Shown here: piece after piece, positions 10,201 through 21,576 of the stretch
Numbering within the stretch: position 1 is the first letter of the stretch
How the letters are laid out: every line of letters begins with the position of its first letter
Assembly: GCA_027576995.1 (NCBI GenBank)
Contig: JANBQC010000407.1
Location: forward strand, 1-25,660
From: Dimargaris cristalligena
Taxonomy: Eukaryota; Kickxellomycota; Dimargaritomycetes; Dimargaritales; Dimargaritaceae
Length of the DNA stretch: 25,660 nucleotides
Direction of reading: 5' to 3'
The notes under the pieces: generated by a model
Seen by the model: the letters and a program-made list of their open reading frames with translations, nothing else
Database searches by the model: none
Told to the model about the DNA's origin: nothing
Made by a program: the position numbers and the translations under genes

Positions 10201-11124
10201 CAATGGTTTTGGTGATTTCTAGGAGTCGGTCAGCCAGTGTACTTTTGCCGTGGTCTATGGAACGGGCGGTGGTAGCAGCGCAGCGTATAATGGCAGGGTA
10301 ATGAACATGTGAGTTAATGGGGGCTGAGACGGTGCTTAGGAGTAGTACATGTTAGGGCTTAGATCTATAATGTGCATCGTGTTGACAGATATGCTTGATA
10401 GATGTGGTATATTTCCCAGCAAGAATGCAATGGGAGTGAAAAGGCGTTAAATGAGATTTGGGGTGAGAGGCTGGATATGCTAGACTATAGCCGACAAGGG
10501 CCTTACCAATATGGGCGATGATACTGAAGTTCCGGACGTAATCGGCGGTGTAGGTGGAAATATCAAGAGTGTCGTGGGCCTGACCAAAATACAGTTGAGG
10601 GGAACAGACCGGTAGCAACAGTAGGCGCCATGCAATGCAAGATTCCCCATTGGTAGGATACCGTCAGAGTCGGGTTATAGTCGTCGAGTAGGAAAACAAT
10701 TGCACTGGGTAATTTGATAAGCGACGGTAATCATAAAAGTGGGTCAAACGGCAGTAGTTCCTGTGGGGGAATATTGGATGATCGCAACGCCTGGAATACG
10801 CCTAGAATCTCCAGAGTATGGACATGTAACTGGTAATTACAGCCGAATTCGAGTAGATCAATAGTTTAAAAGAAATAGAAAAAGGTGACTTACCCCCGCT
10901 TTTTTAGACATGCGCCGGACCTGCCCTATCTGAGGGTATATCGACTGGCGACAAAGTATGCTCCCGGAGGAACTTTTACAAGACTCTCTGTTGGTGGCGA
11001 GACATATGGGGTAACTTATAAGGGGCTGTTGAGCTGACCTAAAGAGCGGACGAAAGGTGGACGACCACCTCCAGGACTGACTAGAACCCCGTGGGGCGAT
11101 CCGCCCGGACAATGCCAGGACCAT
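7232..11124 (-). CDS. GUF1: Mitochondrial translation factor GUF1 (EF4/LepA GTPase), eight exons
   Basis: Minus-strand join of 10894-11124, 10507-10579, 10124-10254, 9784-9846, 8127-9568, 7846-7905, 7616-7652 and 7232-7357; 720 aa. GUF1/EF4 is a ribosome-dependent GTPase that supports mitochondrial translation fidelity and back-translocation. Exon 1 (77 aa) is a Ser/Arg-rich presequence. The GTPase domain shows G1 AHIDHGKST (about 99-107), G2 RGIT (138-141), G3 DTPGH (164-168), G4 NKVD (218-221) and G5 SAK (249-251). LepA signatures follow: [22 protein letters not shown], the RQLFEVAIQ block, and the EF4-specific tail [20 protein letters not shown] in the last exon. All phases close exactly (2163 nt). 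G1 is split by intron 2 and G3 by intron 4. An Ala/Ser-rich insert at about 476-504, absent from bacterial LepA, interrupts the region after the TYPDAET segment. Introns carry microsatellites and a C11 tract on the sense strand. Confidence 0.95.
7484..7505. repeat. (AT)11 microsatellite in the last GUF1 intron
   Basis: A 22-nt uninterrupted AT repeat lies in the intron between the last two GUF1 exons (7358-7615). Confidence 0.9.
7960..8025. repeat. Trinucleotide-repeat cluster (AAT and ACT units) in a GUF1 intron
   Basis: An AAT run at about 7960-7976 is followed by an ACT/ATT-type run at about 8000-8025. Both sit inside the intron 7906-8126, between the LepA core exon and the RQLFEVAIQ exon. 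Confidence 0.75.
9672..9682 (-). repeat. C11 tract (sense strand) in a GUF1 intron
   Basis: Eleven G on the plus strand, read as C11 in the GUF1 transcript, inside the intron 9569-9783. It may extend the polypyrimidine region, although it sits about 100 nt from the acceptor. Confidence 0.85.
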
Positions 11125-12870
11125 GGTGGTTGGGCCGGTATTTTTACTTTCCTTTACGCAGGAGAGACGACAGATCGGATAGTTTGACTGGCAGGCTGGA
11201 CTGAAGTGGAGGCCGACTTAGGTTTCGAATGGCTAGGAATTCAATGCGGAAGAATGCAATAGACTAGACCACAGGTGGGTAATTGAGTCGATTCGGGTTG
11301 GGTTGCCAGGAATGGGCGAGGTTGGGAGTGAAAGCCACTTGCTCACCTGGGGGTACGATTTCGTGAGGGCCGTTGTGCTGGCCTGAATCTATTACTCTAC
11401 GGAGAAAATACACCAGTCAGGGCCGGGCCGGTGTTCTCTCTCACTCGCTACTAACCGCCGAACAACCCCCACGTCCTTTACCCTTTCCTTTGGTTTCGGA
11501 GTCGACATTGTTGCCCATTGACTAGACCAGCGCAAGCTGTCTTCGATTTTAATAATGTGGTATACAAAGCATCCAAACTAAGCTCCATTAGTAAACAAAA
11601 CCGGGAATATAGAGGAGGGCTCTCCCATTAGGCTGAGGATGGCTAGGGTCAACTATGGATTAATTGCTCTGTCCCTAACCGAACCGGTATTATATGGGAC
11701 TCTAATAGTTGCGTCGGACGATTTCCCGGGTTCCCAGCTAAATTATACGTTCATGAAACAGGGCCATGAAACGTCAGTCAGCCACTGCTGCATTTGGGGA
11801 CAGCCACTCTATCAGAGGTGCATCTACCGACATCTAATTTCCTGAACACCTCGTACAAGCCGGAGCTTAAAAGCGGTTGGGGACTAGGGGAGGAAATCTA
11901 TCCCCTGCTAAAGGAATAGCAGGACCAGGCAAAGAGAACCTTGCAGATTACCAGGCCTATTACATATGGGGTGATCCGAGACGAGGTACCCTGTAATGTG
12001 TTTGATAACATTTCCTTTTGAAGTTCGGACTTGGAAGCAAGGGCTCGGGAATGCGGACGGAGAGAGGAGCGGGTGGGTAGGTTAAGGTCACATGACCTAC
12101 ACGTGACATTATTAGGTGAGGTGGAATAAATAGTGGCCTAGCTTGGGGTGGATGATTGTGTAGTGCGTGTGTGTACTATAGTGGAGGGGGGGTGTTACAT
12201 TCTCTATGACTAAGGAAGAGTGTAGGTGTTGTGTAGCAAAAGTATAGTATGGCTGGTATGTATTGGGTGCAATATAGTGCCAATGGACGCGCGCCTCTCT
12301 TAGGAACTGGGCGGGGTGGAGTGGCGGTGTAGTCGTCCGTCCTCATTCCTCCATAGGAGTCGAGTAGAAATGAAGGCGAGTGGGTGAGATATGCGATTAT
12401 TTGCACATTGAAAGGTCGCCGAATACAGTGGCTGGTTAGCAAGAAGGAGAGGAGTGGTAGATAGGTGGGAGAATCCATGGGGATTAACCCGCCCAATTTT
12501 TTTCACAGTGGGAGAGGTTGATTGGCCCAGAGTGGCCTAGGGCTCTGGCCCGACAGTTCCTATTGGTGTAATAGATTGATCCTTCTAATCCATTCGGTGA
12601 CCCCAGCAACCGAGCATGCCACCACGCTGTCCAATGTGTAGGGCCCATTGATCCTAACGCAAAAAAAATCCCCTCTCCCCCCATTCACATTCATTCATGG
12701 TGGGTGTGTCCTCCTACCCAGTACTAATGAAAAAAAATCCAGGCCTCGAATAGCAGCGAGTGTGCGTGTATGGGTGGGTTAGGCACCGGTTTTGGCTTGG
12801 GCAGGGGGGGATTGTTGTTGGGGAAGAAGCGCCGGTAGGCTATATGCTTATACGGCCTCCAGGCTACTAG
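11125..12870. other. Shared upstream region of divergent GUF1 and EF-1beta genes
   Basis: About 1.75 kb between two divergent genes holds no supported exon. The plus-strand frame at 11639-11845 and several minus-strand frames lack recognisable domains. The stretch contains a tandem E-box pair at 12089-12105 and ends at the EF-1beta TATA box. Confidence 0.5.
12089..12105. promoter_or_regulatory. Tandem E-boxes CACATG and CACGTG
   Basis: CACATG (12089-12094) and CACGTG (12100-12105) lie 11 bp centre to centre, about one helical turn, and both continue as GAC. CACGTG is the classical bHLH (Cbf1/USF type) site. They are about 0.87 kb upstream of the EF-1beta start and 0.97 kb upstream of GUF1, so the regulated gene is unclear. 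Confidence 0.35.
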
Positions 12871-12878
12871 TATAAAGG
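12871..12878 (+). promoter_or_regulatory. TATA box of the EF-1beta gene
   Basis: TATAAAGG begins 99 nt before the EF-1beta ATG. A pyrimidine-rich leader (TTCTTTTCTCTCTTCTCTTG and similar) follows, as is common in fungal genes for abundant translation proteins. The GC-rich sequence just downstream suits a transcription start about 30 nt away. Confidence 0.7.
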
Positions 12879-12969
12879 CGCAGGGGATAGGTCCTACTTA
12901 GATCCTCAGGTTCTTTTCTCTCTTCTCTTGTACCATTACACTTCTCTTCTTTATATTCTCTCCTTCAAT

Positions 12970-13907
12970 ATGTCTACCGTCACCCTGAACACCGAATCCT
13001 TCGTCAAGGTCCTCAACGGCCACCTCGAAGCCGCCTCCTACATTGAAGGGTAAGCTACACTTCTCTCTTTCATGCCTTTATAAAACGAAGACTAGTCTAT
13101 ATATCCTAGTCTTCTGTCGATGGGTGCGGCCCTGACGATTATTGTCCGTGTTTCTGACCTTGGTGGGCGTGAGAACCCAACTTTCCTGAAGACAACCTTG
13201 TCAAGTTTCAAACTTAACTGAGCCCTCTTCTCTTATCGAAGAGAAAGAGTATCCCTGTGTATTATCGCCGGAGCGAGTAGTCTGTGTTTCCAAACCACCC
13301 TACTAACTTTGTTTTCCACATATATACGTATCTATACCTTATATCTGTCGATTCTAGTTTCACTCCTTCCCAGTTGGACAGTGAGCTCTTCGCCGTCCTG
13401 ACCGAGGCTCCCAACGCCCAGGCCTACCCCCACGCCGCCCGCTGGTACAAGCACATCGCCTCCCACGGTGATGCTGCCAAGTCCTTCGCCGCCCCCGCTG
13501 CTGCCGCCGCTGAGGCCGAGGAAGATGATGACATTGACCTCTTCGGCAGTGACGACGAGGTTGACGAGGAAGCCGAGCGCCTCAAGGAGCAGCGTCTGGC
13601 TGAGTACCGCGCCAAGAAGGCCACCAAGCCTACCGTGATCGCTAAGTCCATGGTCCTCTTCGACGTCAAGCCCTGGGATGATGAGACCAACATGGCCGAG
13701 CTCGAAGCCCACGTCCGTTCCATTGAGATGCCCGGTCTGACCTGGGGCAAGTCCCAGCTCCTGCCCGTCGGTTTCGGTATCAAGAAGCTCCAGATTGGTG
13801 CCGTCATTGAAGACGACAAGGTCTCCACTGCCGATCTGGAAGATAAGATTGTCGAGTTCGAGGACCACGTCCAGTCCGTCGATATCCAGGCTTTCAACAA
13901 GCTTTAA
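12970..13907 (+). CDS. EFB1: Translation elongation factor 1-beta (eEF1B alpha, GDP/GTP exchange factor)
   Basis: Join of 12970-13049 and 13358-13907; 209 aa. eEF1B alpha reloads eEF1A with GTP during translation elongation. The N-terminal GST-C-like helical region (about 1-65) includes [26 protein letters not shown] central Ala/acidic hinge follows, with [12 protein letters not shown] at about 83-94; Ser91 corresponds to the conserved casein kinase 2 site. The catalytic guanine-exchange domain (about 120-209) has [17 protein letters not shown], the [19 protein letters not shown] segment with the lysine needed for exchange (Lys169 or Lys170), and ends AFNKL. The length is close to fungal orthologues (about 206). 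The 308-nt intron splits a Gly codon (GG|T), with donor GTAAGC and acceptor TCTAG; a similar early intron is common in eEF1B genes. Codons are strongly C-ending, indicating high expression. Confidence 0.97.
13087..13114 (+). other. 9-bp perfect inverted repeat (hairpin) in the EF-1beta intron
   Basis: GAAGACTAG (13087-13095) and CTAGTCTTC (13106-13114) are exact reverse complements separated by a 10-nt AU-rich loop. They lie 38 nt into the intron, near the 5' splice site. Confidence 0.7.
13225..13249 (+). other. Second hairpin in the EF-1beta intron
   Basis: CTCTTCTCTT (13225-13234) and AAGAGAAAGAG (13239-13249) pair with one bulged A around the tetraloop ATCG, giving about 10 bp of stem in the same intron. 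Confidence 0.65.
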
Positions 13908-15300
13908 AATAATACATACTTACGATATGTGGTTTTGTAGTTCTACTCTCGATACGTATCCCCTCATACCTTCATTTCGCTTTCTTCACCAACCCCCCCT
14001 TAATAACCCACCATCTCTTTCCCCTCCCCGCTAACTCTGGTTTTGGGACCAACGTCTCATTGTAATTACTGGAAATTTTAAATACCAATCTCGGTCCTCG
14101 TTGGCCATAAAAACCATTTTTCTGCTGTGTACATGGGTGAACTTGGAATGAAATGAAATGTTGAACTTATGGTGCTATATATCTGTGTAAAGGATTTGAA
14201 AGTATAGTGGCGAGTTAGCTGAATTAGTCGATAGTTAATATGAATAAAATACGTAAGTATATGGCAACAGTTCATTCATGCTGTATAACGAATAATCCAT
14301 TTGATGAGGTATAAATATTACTGGTCAAAAGTTATTCTCCCACATTATCCTATACATTTATTGTGTAAAATCTTATACAGTTGGGTTGAAGTTCACTCAT
14401 ATTAATAGTGGAGTGGTTAAGGGATGTGTTAGTGGGGTATGCTGTTGCTTTGAGATAAATCACAGGGACATACAAACCTATGCTACGCGGCTGCTTATTT
14501 ACATAAAAATTATGTGCCGAGTACGTTTTCAAGCCTCTCGTGCGTGTATTATGTATATAGTTTAGATTATTGGGGTGTGGCAGCCCCATATGTAGGCTTT
14601 TGCATGCCCTTATGATAGTCATCACTAGGCCTAGTAATCCACTCCTCCCGCATTGTGTTCGTATATCATAGCTCCCCAGATTGCTTGGTCAATCGGATGG
14701 AACCACATATTGGGGTAGTATAATAAATAGTGGGCAGGTAGTAGATATTATTTTACACTGCCCATATTTCCTTAGGAATAGCGGGGCGGGTCAACAGCTG
14801 TCTCGTGGATGAATTCGATTGGGGGGGGAATGCGTTGATAATTACTCTAATAAACTAAGTGGTCTAATTATTAAGCTCGGTATTGGTGGGGTATGTTGTA
14901 TAGCTGGTTCGTTTATCATTATTTGCCTAGTGCTTTTTAAGCTATAGCCTATGATAATTGCAATCTTATAAGTGGAGAGTATAGAGCTGATAGGGGGGGT
15001 TATACAGAGTGAATAGGCCGTGGGGCGATTGTATTTGTTCTCCAGAGCGAAAGGGTGCGCGGGGTTTCATAGTGAACGGGCATACATTATAAAGAATAGG
15101 GGTGATTAGTGTCAGTTTCAGGCCCAGCATCCATGACCGAAAGGTCTTTCCCACCCGGATCAAGAAAAGTCCCCACGCAGACATGCCAACAGGAGAGGGA
15201 CATGTGTGATGGTCGTCGTGACCTCCTTCCTGCCCCAGCCGGCGGACATCCTTGGGTGAAGTGGGAGAGAGAATGGGGAATACCCCCCCCCACTGAGTTA
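13908..15300. other. Intergenic region downstream of EF-1beta
   Basis: About 1.4 kb of AT-rich DNA. It begins with a pyrimidine-rich likely 3' UTR. A G8 tract lies at 14821-14828. The minus-strand frames of 65-97 aa here show no recognisable domain, so no gene is called. Confidence 0.5.
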
Positions 15301-15460
15301 GATTCGCCCTGTTGTCCTCTCCCTTAGTCCTCCTCCTCTTCTGCTCCCCCCGTGTCTTATCATCTCTCTCGGTCCATTGCCAGGTTTTATTCTGTTCTAT
15401 TTTTCCATATTCTGTTCATTTTTCAACTTCTCTTTCAAAACCCCTTTCATCTTACGCTAG

Positions 15461-16799
<1,339 letters not shown>

Positions 16800-18066
16800 A
16801 TTTACCCACCTCCTATATTCCGCGTGTTCTATTTGGCTTACCCGGTTTTCGTGTGTACCAGCGTGGAGGGTGCAGTTCGGTTCGGTGCTTTTAGGCTATG
16901 GCGGGACGGCTACTTGTTGTGTGTGAGTATATGTGTCTTTTTTAAGATTTCGTTTTTAGTGTGCGTGCGTTCCCTCCCCCCTTCTCCTCCATATTTCTCT
17001 TTAAGGGTCTCTCCGATTCATGTTTTTGAAGTTGACTTTGGGGTTGGCTCCTACTATCCATTATTATACTACCCCTCCCCACACCATTTCCTTTTCTTCA
17101 TTTCGTCTATCTTCCCCCTCAAGTGTCGTATTCATCCCTAGTCCCCAAGCATCGGTTGGCCTGCTTCTCTCCCCTCTCCTTCAATTTTATCTTTCACCCC
17201 CCTTAATTCAAACTTCTAAATCGTAACAGTCTGACAATGAAATAGTCAATGTTCTGAGACTTTGGTCTAGTCTCCGGCGTTGGTTTCCTTAGTGATTTCA
17301 TTGTCGTGTTTATAGTACTGTGATTATCATGTATTGATTTAAGAGGTATTGTGTGATCTTCACCCTCACCTTTTCTTTCCTCCTGTCTGTCTCCCCACTT
17401 CCCTTTTTTTACAGTGTTCTTTTTTTCACTCTCACCCTTAGCTTGTCTTACAATTTCCTGGCTTCCGACGAAGCTCTTTCCGTCTTCGGGTTTGGTTCTG
17501 TTTTTTTATTACTAAAGAAACATCCATTATTCCCCCACCCATCCTGCTCAGCTTTCTATTAAATATTTGGATTGCAATTGAATCGGCCTATTTCCCAGCG
17601 TAGTATCCCAGGGATTACCCCCCTTTTTTTTAAAAAAAAAGACTACTTGTTAGAAACCACTTATGGCATGGATCTCTCAGTGATTGCTATGTAATGGATA
17701 TCATCGGCACAGCTCAACCAACACAATAGCATTAGGTGAAGGCCAGTCCACAGTCAGTAACAGTAGTTTTTCACATCGCATAATAGACTAGGTAATGGCA
17801 ATGGTGATGAAGTTAAGTGTGGGTAGTTGGAGTGTGCCGAAAAGGAACCACTCCGTAAAAATTACCCTTATCGCCTAATTCGCTCAGACTGTTAGCCCTA
17901 TTGGTCGGATAAGGTTGGCCCTTTCTTTTGTATGGCTAGACATGCCCTTCCAACTTTACCAATGTTAGTTGTTCTTTAGTTACCACTATTTACTCTTTGG
18001 CCCCTTGTGCATTGTCCATTACTTCGGTCCCAGCCTTGCGCCACTCCCCTGGCCTATTGAAAGACC
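16800..18066. other. Intergenic region, CT-rich 3' flank of ARF1
   Basis: The first about 760 nt are strongly pyrimidine-rich on the plus strand, consistent with a long ARF1 3' UTR. A T8A9 tract lies at 17624-17640. The hydrophobic frames at 16824-17141 and 17353-17562 arise from CT-rich DNA and are not treated as genes. Confidence 0.5.
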
Positions 18067-19038
18067 ATGCGACCAACCCTTCGCCAGACCGATACCCATG
18101 TCGTGATCCGGCTTGACCTACCCCATGTAATTCCGGGTACCGATTTGCTGAAGGACCTCGGAAATGAGGTAAGCACATGTCCTTTATTGTGCAGGGCTGA
18201 CTGGAATGCGTGTGTGGGGATATTCCAGTCTATTTCATTTCCTAGCCCCCCCCCCTTTTCTAAATCTAGCTCCGCTGGGGGAAACCTCTATCCAATACTG
18301 CGGGCCAATATACCAAGGGGTTACCACTCTACATATCTTATCAATCCAAACCATGGGCTTGCCTTCTTCGCTATACCTAGACGGTCTTTACCTTCCAAAC
18401 CATGGGCGATCCCGATGAATCAATCCCCACTTCCCCAAACTCTACTATCACACCTGTGCCAATCGTTCGCCGGCTGCGGTTTAGTCTTGAATTAGACACT
18501 CAGGATTATGATTCTTCTACTCGACCTTTAGCAGCCACCACCCTTACTACATCGACCTCCGCAGAGCAGCCCTTGGGACCACTTGCCGAGTGTTCACTAG
18601 GCCCTTCCAATGTTATAATCATGGTTACCAAATCATCCACCGGTGTATCATATTCGTCTCTTCGCTGGCGCTGGGACCAAGTTGCCGACAATCTGTCCAT
18701 GGACTCTCCTCCGGTGTGGAATCTGGAGTGGTTTCCAACAAATGAGGTGTTATCGGCCACTCTTCGTCATTTAGAAGCACGCCATGATCCTTGGGTAAGT
18801 TTCGGTAAAATGGCTAGCATGGTGCAATATATAGTTGAATCCCACATCTCTTGCGAATAAATTTAATGAAGAACTGAACTATAATGATCTCCATTGACTA
18901 CGCTAACACCTCATTTATTATTCAACTTTGATAATCTATATATTCTTTCAGAAATCATTCCTCCGACCCATCACAAATATCACCGCCTCCCAGAGCACGG
19001 ATGAAAGCCAACTCAGCTACTCCATACACCTTCAGTAA
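18067..19038 (+). CDS. Divergent CS/p23-like domain protein, three exons
   Basis: Join of 18067-18168, 18381-18794 and 18952-19038; 200 aa. Both introns are phase 0, with donors GTAAGC and GTAAGT, acceptors CCTAG and TTTCAG, and a CTAAC branch-like site in the second. No confident family match is known to me. The order of segments resembles p23/Sba1-type CS domains, which bind Hsp90. RQTDTHVVIRLDLPHV (about 6-21) looks like the first strands, TVFTFQ (35-40) like the LTFS strand, RRLRFSLELDTQDYD like the central strand, NVIIMVTKSSTGVSYSSLRW like the late strand with the Trp-containing turn, and HDPWKSF like the FxxWxDWE end. A Thr/Ser/Ala-rich loop of about 20-25 residues is inserted in the middle. 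An in-frame TGA three codons before the ATG supports the start. The gene structure is fairly secure; the CS assignment is an inference. Confidence 0.6.
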
Positions 19039-20226
19039 CGGAATATACCAATAACCCGTCATTCTAATGATGTGGTCTGATCCTTTACTATACCATGTAA
19101 ATGTTCTACAATGGGAAACGTGGTGTAGCATAATGGGGAATGCCTTTTTAGCCGTTAGGTCGATAGCTGGAATGCGATCTCGGTCTATTCTACAGTAACG
19201 CAACCTACCGGACTATCCCCTGGTATTCATAAGTGAGATGGTCGAAAAGGTTTAGCAAAACGTAGTCAGCTGGTCAACATGGTACACGTGTACAATTGGG
19301 AAATAAGATACCCGCGTAAACTTACTTCCCTTCAATGGGTCTTGCCCCCCCCCCCAATTGTCTCTAAGTCTAGAATCATAATGGCCTGTTGGGGTGACCG
19401 GTCAATTCCGTGGTAATGCGCACATACTTTTGCGCCCCGTTGGTGGCATAAGAAAGTGCCAATGCAATATGCAAACTAATTTAACTATGAGAACGGGCCA
19501 GGAAAATTTGTGTGGCATTCCTAACCAATCGACTTAACTGCCACGAAACGTGTCGGTAAAATAATAATGCCCATTTCAAATATAACAGGCCGCTCATTAT
19601 ATTTTTATTCCTTGAAATTAAACGGAACTATATGGGAAATAGAATGGTGTTGATTTAATTGGTTTTCACTTTAATGTTTTCTCAACAGCAAATAGGTATT
19701 ATTTTAATCAAATGTGGTAAAAAAGTGTTGCGGGTGGATAGACAACATCATGTGTGGAAGAGCGTAGCGATCAATAAGATGTTGAATCGTGGCCAAATAA
19801 TAGTTAACAGGTACATGCTACAAACAACCCTCACTTAGTAAATACTATTCCGAGTGTAGGGGTGGTGGTAGTATCAGCTTCACGTTAAGGTTGTAATAGG
19901 CGTATTTTTTTTTAAGGTGATACCCATTATTCTCAATCTAGCCTCAATTTATTAAAATAAAACTTGCTTAAGTGTTCGCGTGTAAAGTCCACAGCAAATA
20001 TCCTCACTTAATCTCAAAGCTTCCTTACATTTAAAAAACATATATGGGGCAAAACGCCGTTTGAGCCAAACAATCAATATATAAATCGATTGCAGGGCCA
20101 TGTAGATAGAAAGGGTAGCGTGAACTGTTTACCAAGAGCGCCGAACAAAATAATAATAATGGTGTAATTATTTTATAAAAAGGCAGAAAGTGATTTTATA
20201 ATTCAAAGTAATTAGGGCAATTCCTG
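19039..20226. other. Intergenic region between convergent genes
   Basis: 1.19 kb of AT-rich DNA lies between the CS-like gene and the 3' end of the secreted-protein gene. It contains a C11 tract at 19345-19355. No ORF here is convincing, and no RNA gene is recognised. Confidence 0.5.
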
Positions 20227-21576
20227 TTAACGCTGCAAAGCCAAATCATCTTTAAAATCCTCCAGTGTTTTAGGAAAGCGTTCTTTCATATTATTTTTGA
20301 TTCCTTCCAGGTCACCGAAATTGATCGGAAATTTACTAATGCGTAGGTAAAGGGAGGGGTCAGTGGCGAGATCACGCAGACTTTCGCAGCGGTAACCCTT
20401 TTCGTCCGTCAAAAATTGAAGGGATATCACCTCATTTTGATCATCCCAAGCGAAGGCGACGACAAAATGGGACACGGGCGATTTTAAAAGATCGTTATAG
20501 GCCACGATGATTTTATCCAAGTTGGTAAATGGCCCCTTACTTTTTATTGCCGTAGGAGGGGCCGCTTGGAGCTTCTTCAGTAAATGATATTTATAGTGGC
20601 CGAGGGCATTGGCCACTGGACGGGTGTCCAACTGTGGGGGGGAATCGGTCACTATGATTGACGGTTGGCGGAATACCCAATTGGAAAGTTTTTCGCATCG
20701 CTCGACCACCTCATCGATTGAAGAACCTTTCATAAGGAGCGCGACGTCTGGCCCCAAGTCGGCCGATGGAGGTAGTGGTGGTAGTGGCCTACTATTCTCC
20801 AGCCGGCCATTCATCCTGGCCTGGCCTGGTTGAAATCCGGAGGGCTGACTCGCCGAACCGTTGTCGACTGATGATCCCATTGGAACCTCGTGTGCGCCTA
20901 AATATCTAGCACTGGTCATAGTATAGTCGTAACCGCCTGTGGCCGAACCTTGGGATGTCGCCGTGGGGTTATTCGCCCCTTGGTTAGCGGCAAACCCTTC
21001 CCCCGCTTGATGGTGGGGTTCTAATAAATTCTGTAGAGCCTGGTATTGCCCAGGATTACGGCAGTCGATTGGCAATATGCCTACCTTTTGAAGGTAAGCT
21101 AAAGTAGCTAGCCATTTGGGATCATTAGGGTCAGGTTGATCAGTTGCAGCTAACTCTGAGCCATCGCTAAGCGTTGCCCGAAGTTGTTCCAAAGTGAGTT
21201 TATTAGAGCTAGGGTGGCCACCGGTGCTGGCTAAAACTGGGCTACTGCGATCGTAGGGGGTAGTTTGTGGAATAACGGTAGCCGGGCGTTTGCCAACTCT
21301 CATTGTCCGGGTTCTTTGCCCATTCTGATAGTTAGAGTCAAGGTAGCTGGTGCCGGTAAATTCCGAGCCATCGAAAAGCATTGCTAGGATTTGGGGCCAA
21401 TTTCGACGACCGCCTTCACTTTGGTCACCGGTAGTGGTGCCCTGCGGCTCGTTTAACGGGGAATAGTCGGCGGAGTCACTGGGGGGTAGTGGAGTGCCCA
21501 TGCTCAACAACGATAGGCTGCTGGCCATTAGGCATGCTATCGCCCAGCCGGTTTTACTAACGATAATTTTGGCCAT
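20227..21576 (-). CDS. Unrecognised secreted protein with internal duplication (449 aa)
   Basis: This is an uninterrupted 449-codon frame, the longest single-exon gene here; I do not recognise the family. Residues 1-8 are basic, 11-26 form a hydrophobic core (WAIACLMASSLSLLSM), and GTP/PPS follows, which fits a cleavable secretion signal. Residues 61-82 and 130-151 are a diverged duplication: Q-[IL]-x-A-x-L-x-DGSE-[FL]-x-x-T-x3-D-x-N, 10 of 22 identical and exactly 69 residues apart. The middle (about 85-275) is low-complexity, rich in Gln, Gly, Ser, Pro and Asn, and ends in RPLPPLPPS. The C-terminal about 165 residues look globular, with helical SIDEVVERCEKLSNWVF, strand-like HFVVAFAWDD and EVISLQFLTDE, and few cysteines. 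An extracellular role such as a wall or host-interaction protein is possible but unproven. Codon use is less GC-biased than in ARF1 or EF-1beta, suggesting lower expression or faster evolution. Confidence 0.8.
   Translation of the reverse strand: MAKIIVSKTGWAIACLMASSLSLLSMGTPLPPSDSADYSPLNEPQGTTTGDQSEGGRRNWPQILAMLFDGSEFTGTSYLDSNYQNGQRTRTMRVGKRPATVIPQTTPYDRSSPVLASTGGHPSSNKLTLEQLRATLSDGSELAATDQPDPNDPKWLATLAYLQKVGILPIDCRNPGQYQALQNLLEPHHQAGEGFAANQGANNPTATSQGSATGGYDYTMTSARYLGAHEVPMGSSVDNGSASQPSGFQPGQARMNGRLENSRPLPPLPPSADLGPDVALLMKGSSIDEVVERCEKLSNWVFRQPSIIVTDSPPQLDTRPVANALGHYKYHLLKKLQAAPPTAIKSKGPFTNLDKIIVAYNDLLKSPVSHFVVAFAWDDQNEVISLQFLTDEKGYRCESLRDLATDPSLYLRISKFPINFGDLEGIKNNMKERFPKTLEDFKDDLALQR

Noticed and set aside
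11639..11845. 68-codon plus-strand ORF in the GUF1/EF-1beta gap
   Set aside because: No recognisable motif and no splice-linked extension was found; length is within chance expectation.
12086..12097. GGTCACATGACC as a perfect palindrome
   Set aside because: Its reverse complement is GGTCATGTGACC, so the centre is not symmetric; only the E-box reading is kept.
13332..13868. 178-codon minus-strand ORF
   Set aside because: Antisense to EF-1beta exon 2; long antisense frames are expected from its strongly C-ending codons.
17803..17880. Possible C/D snoRNA starting at a GTGATGA box
   Set aside because: A C-box-like sequence is present, but no CTGA D box lies within a suitable distance and no terminal stem is seen; the same applies to the GTGATGA near 25187.
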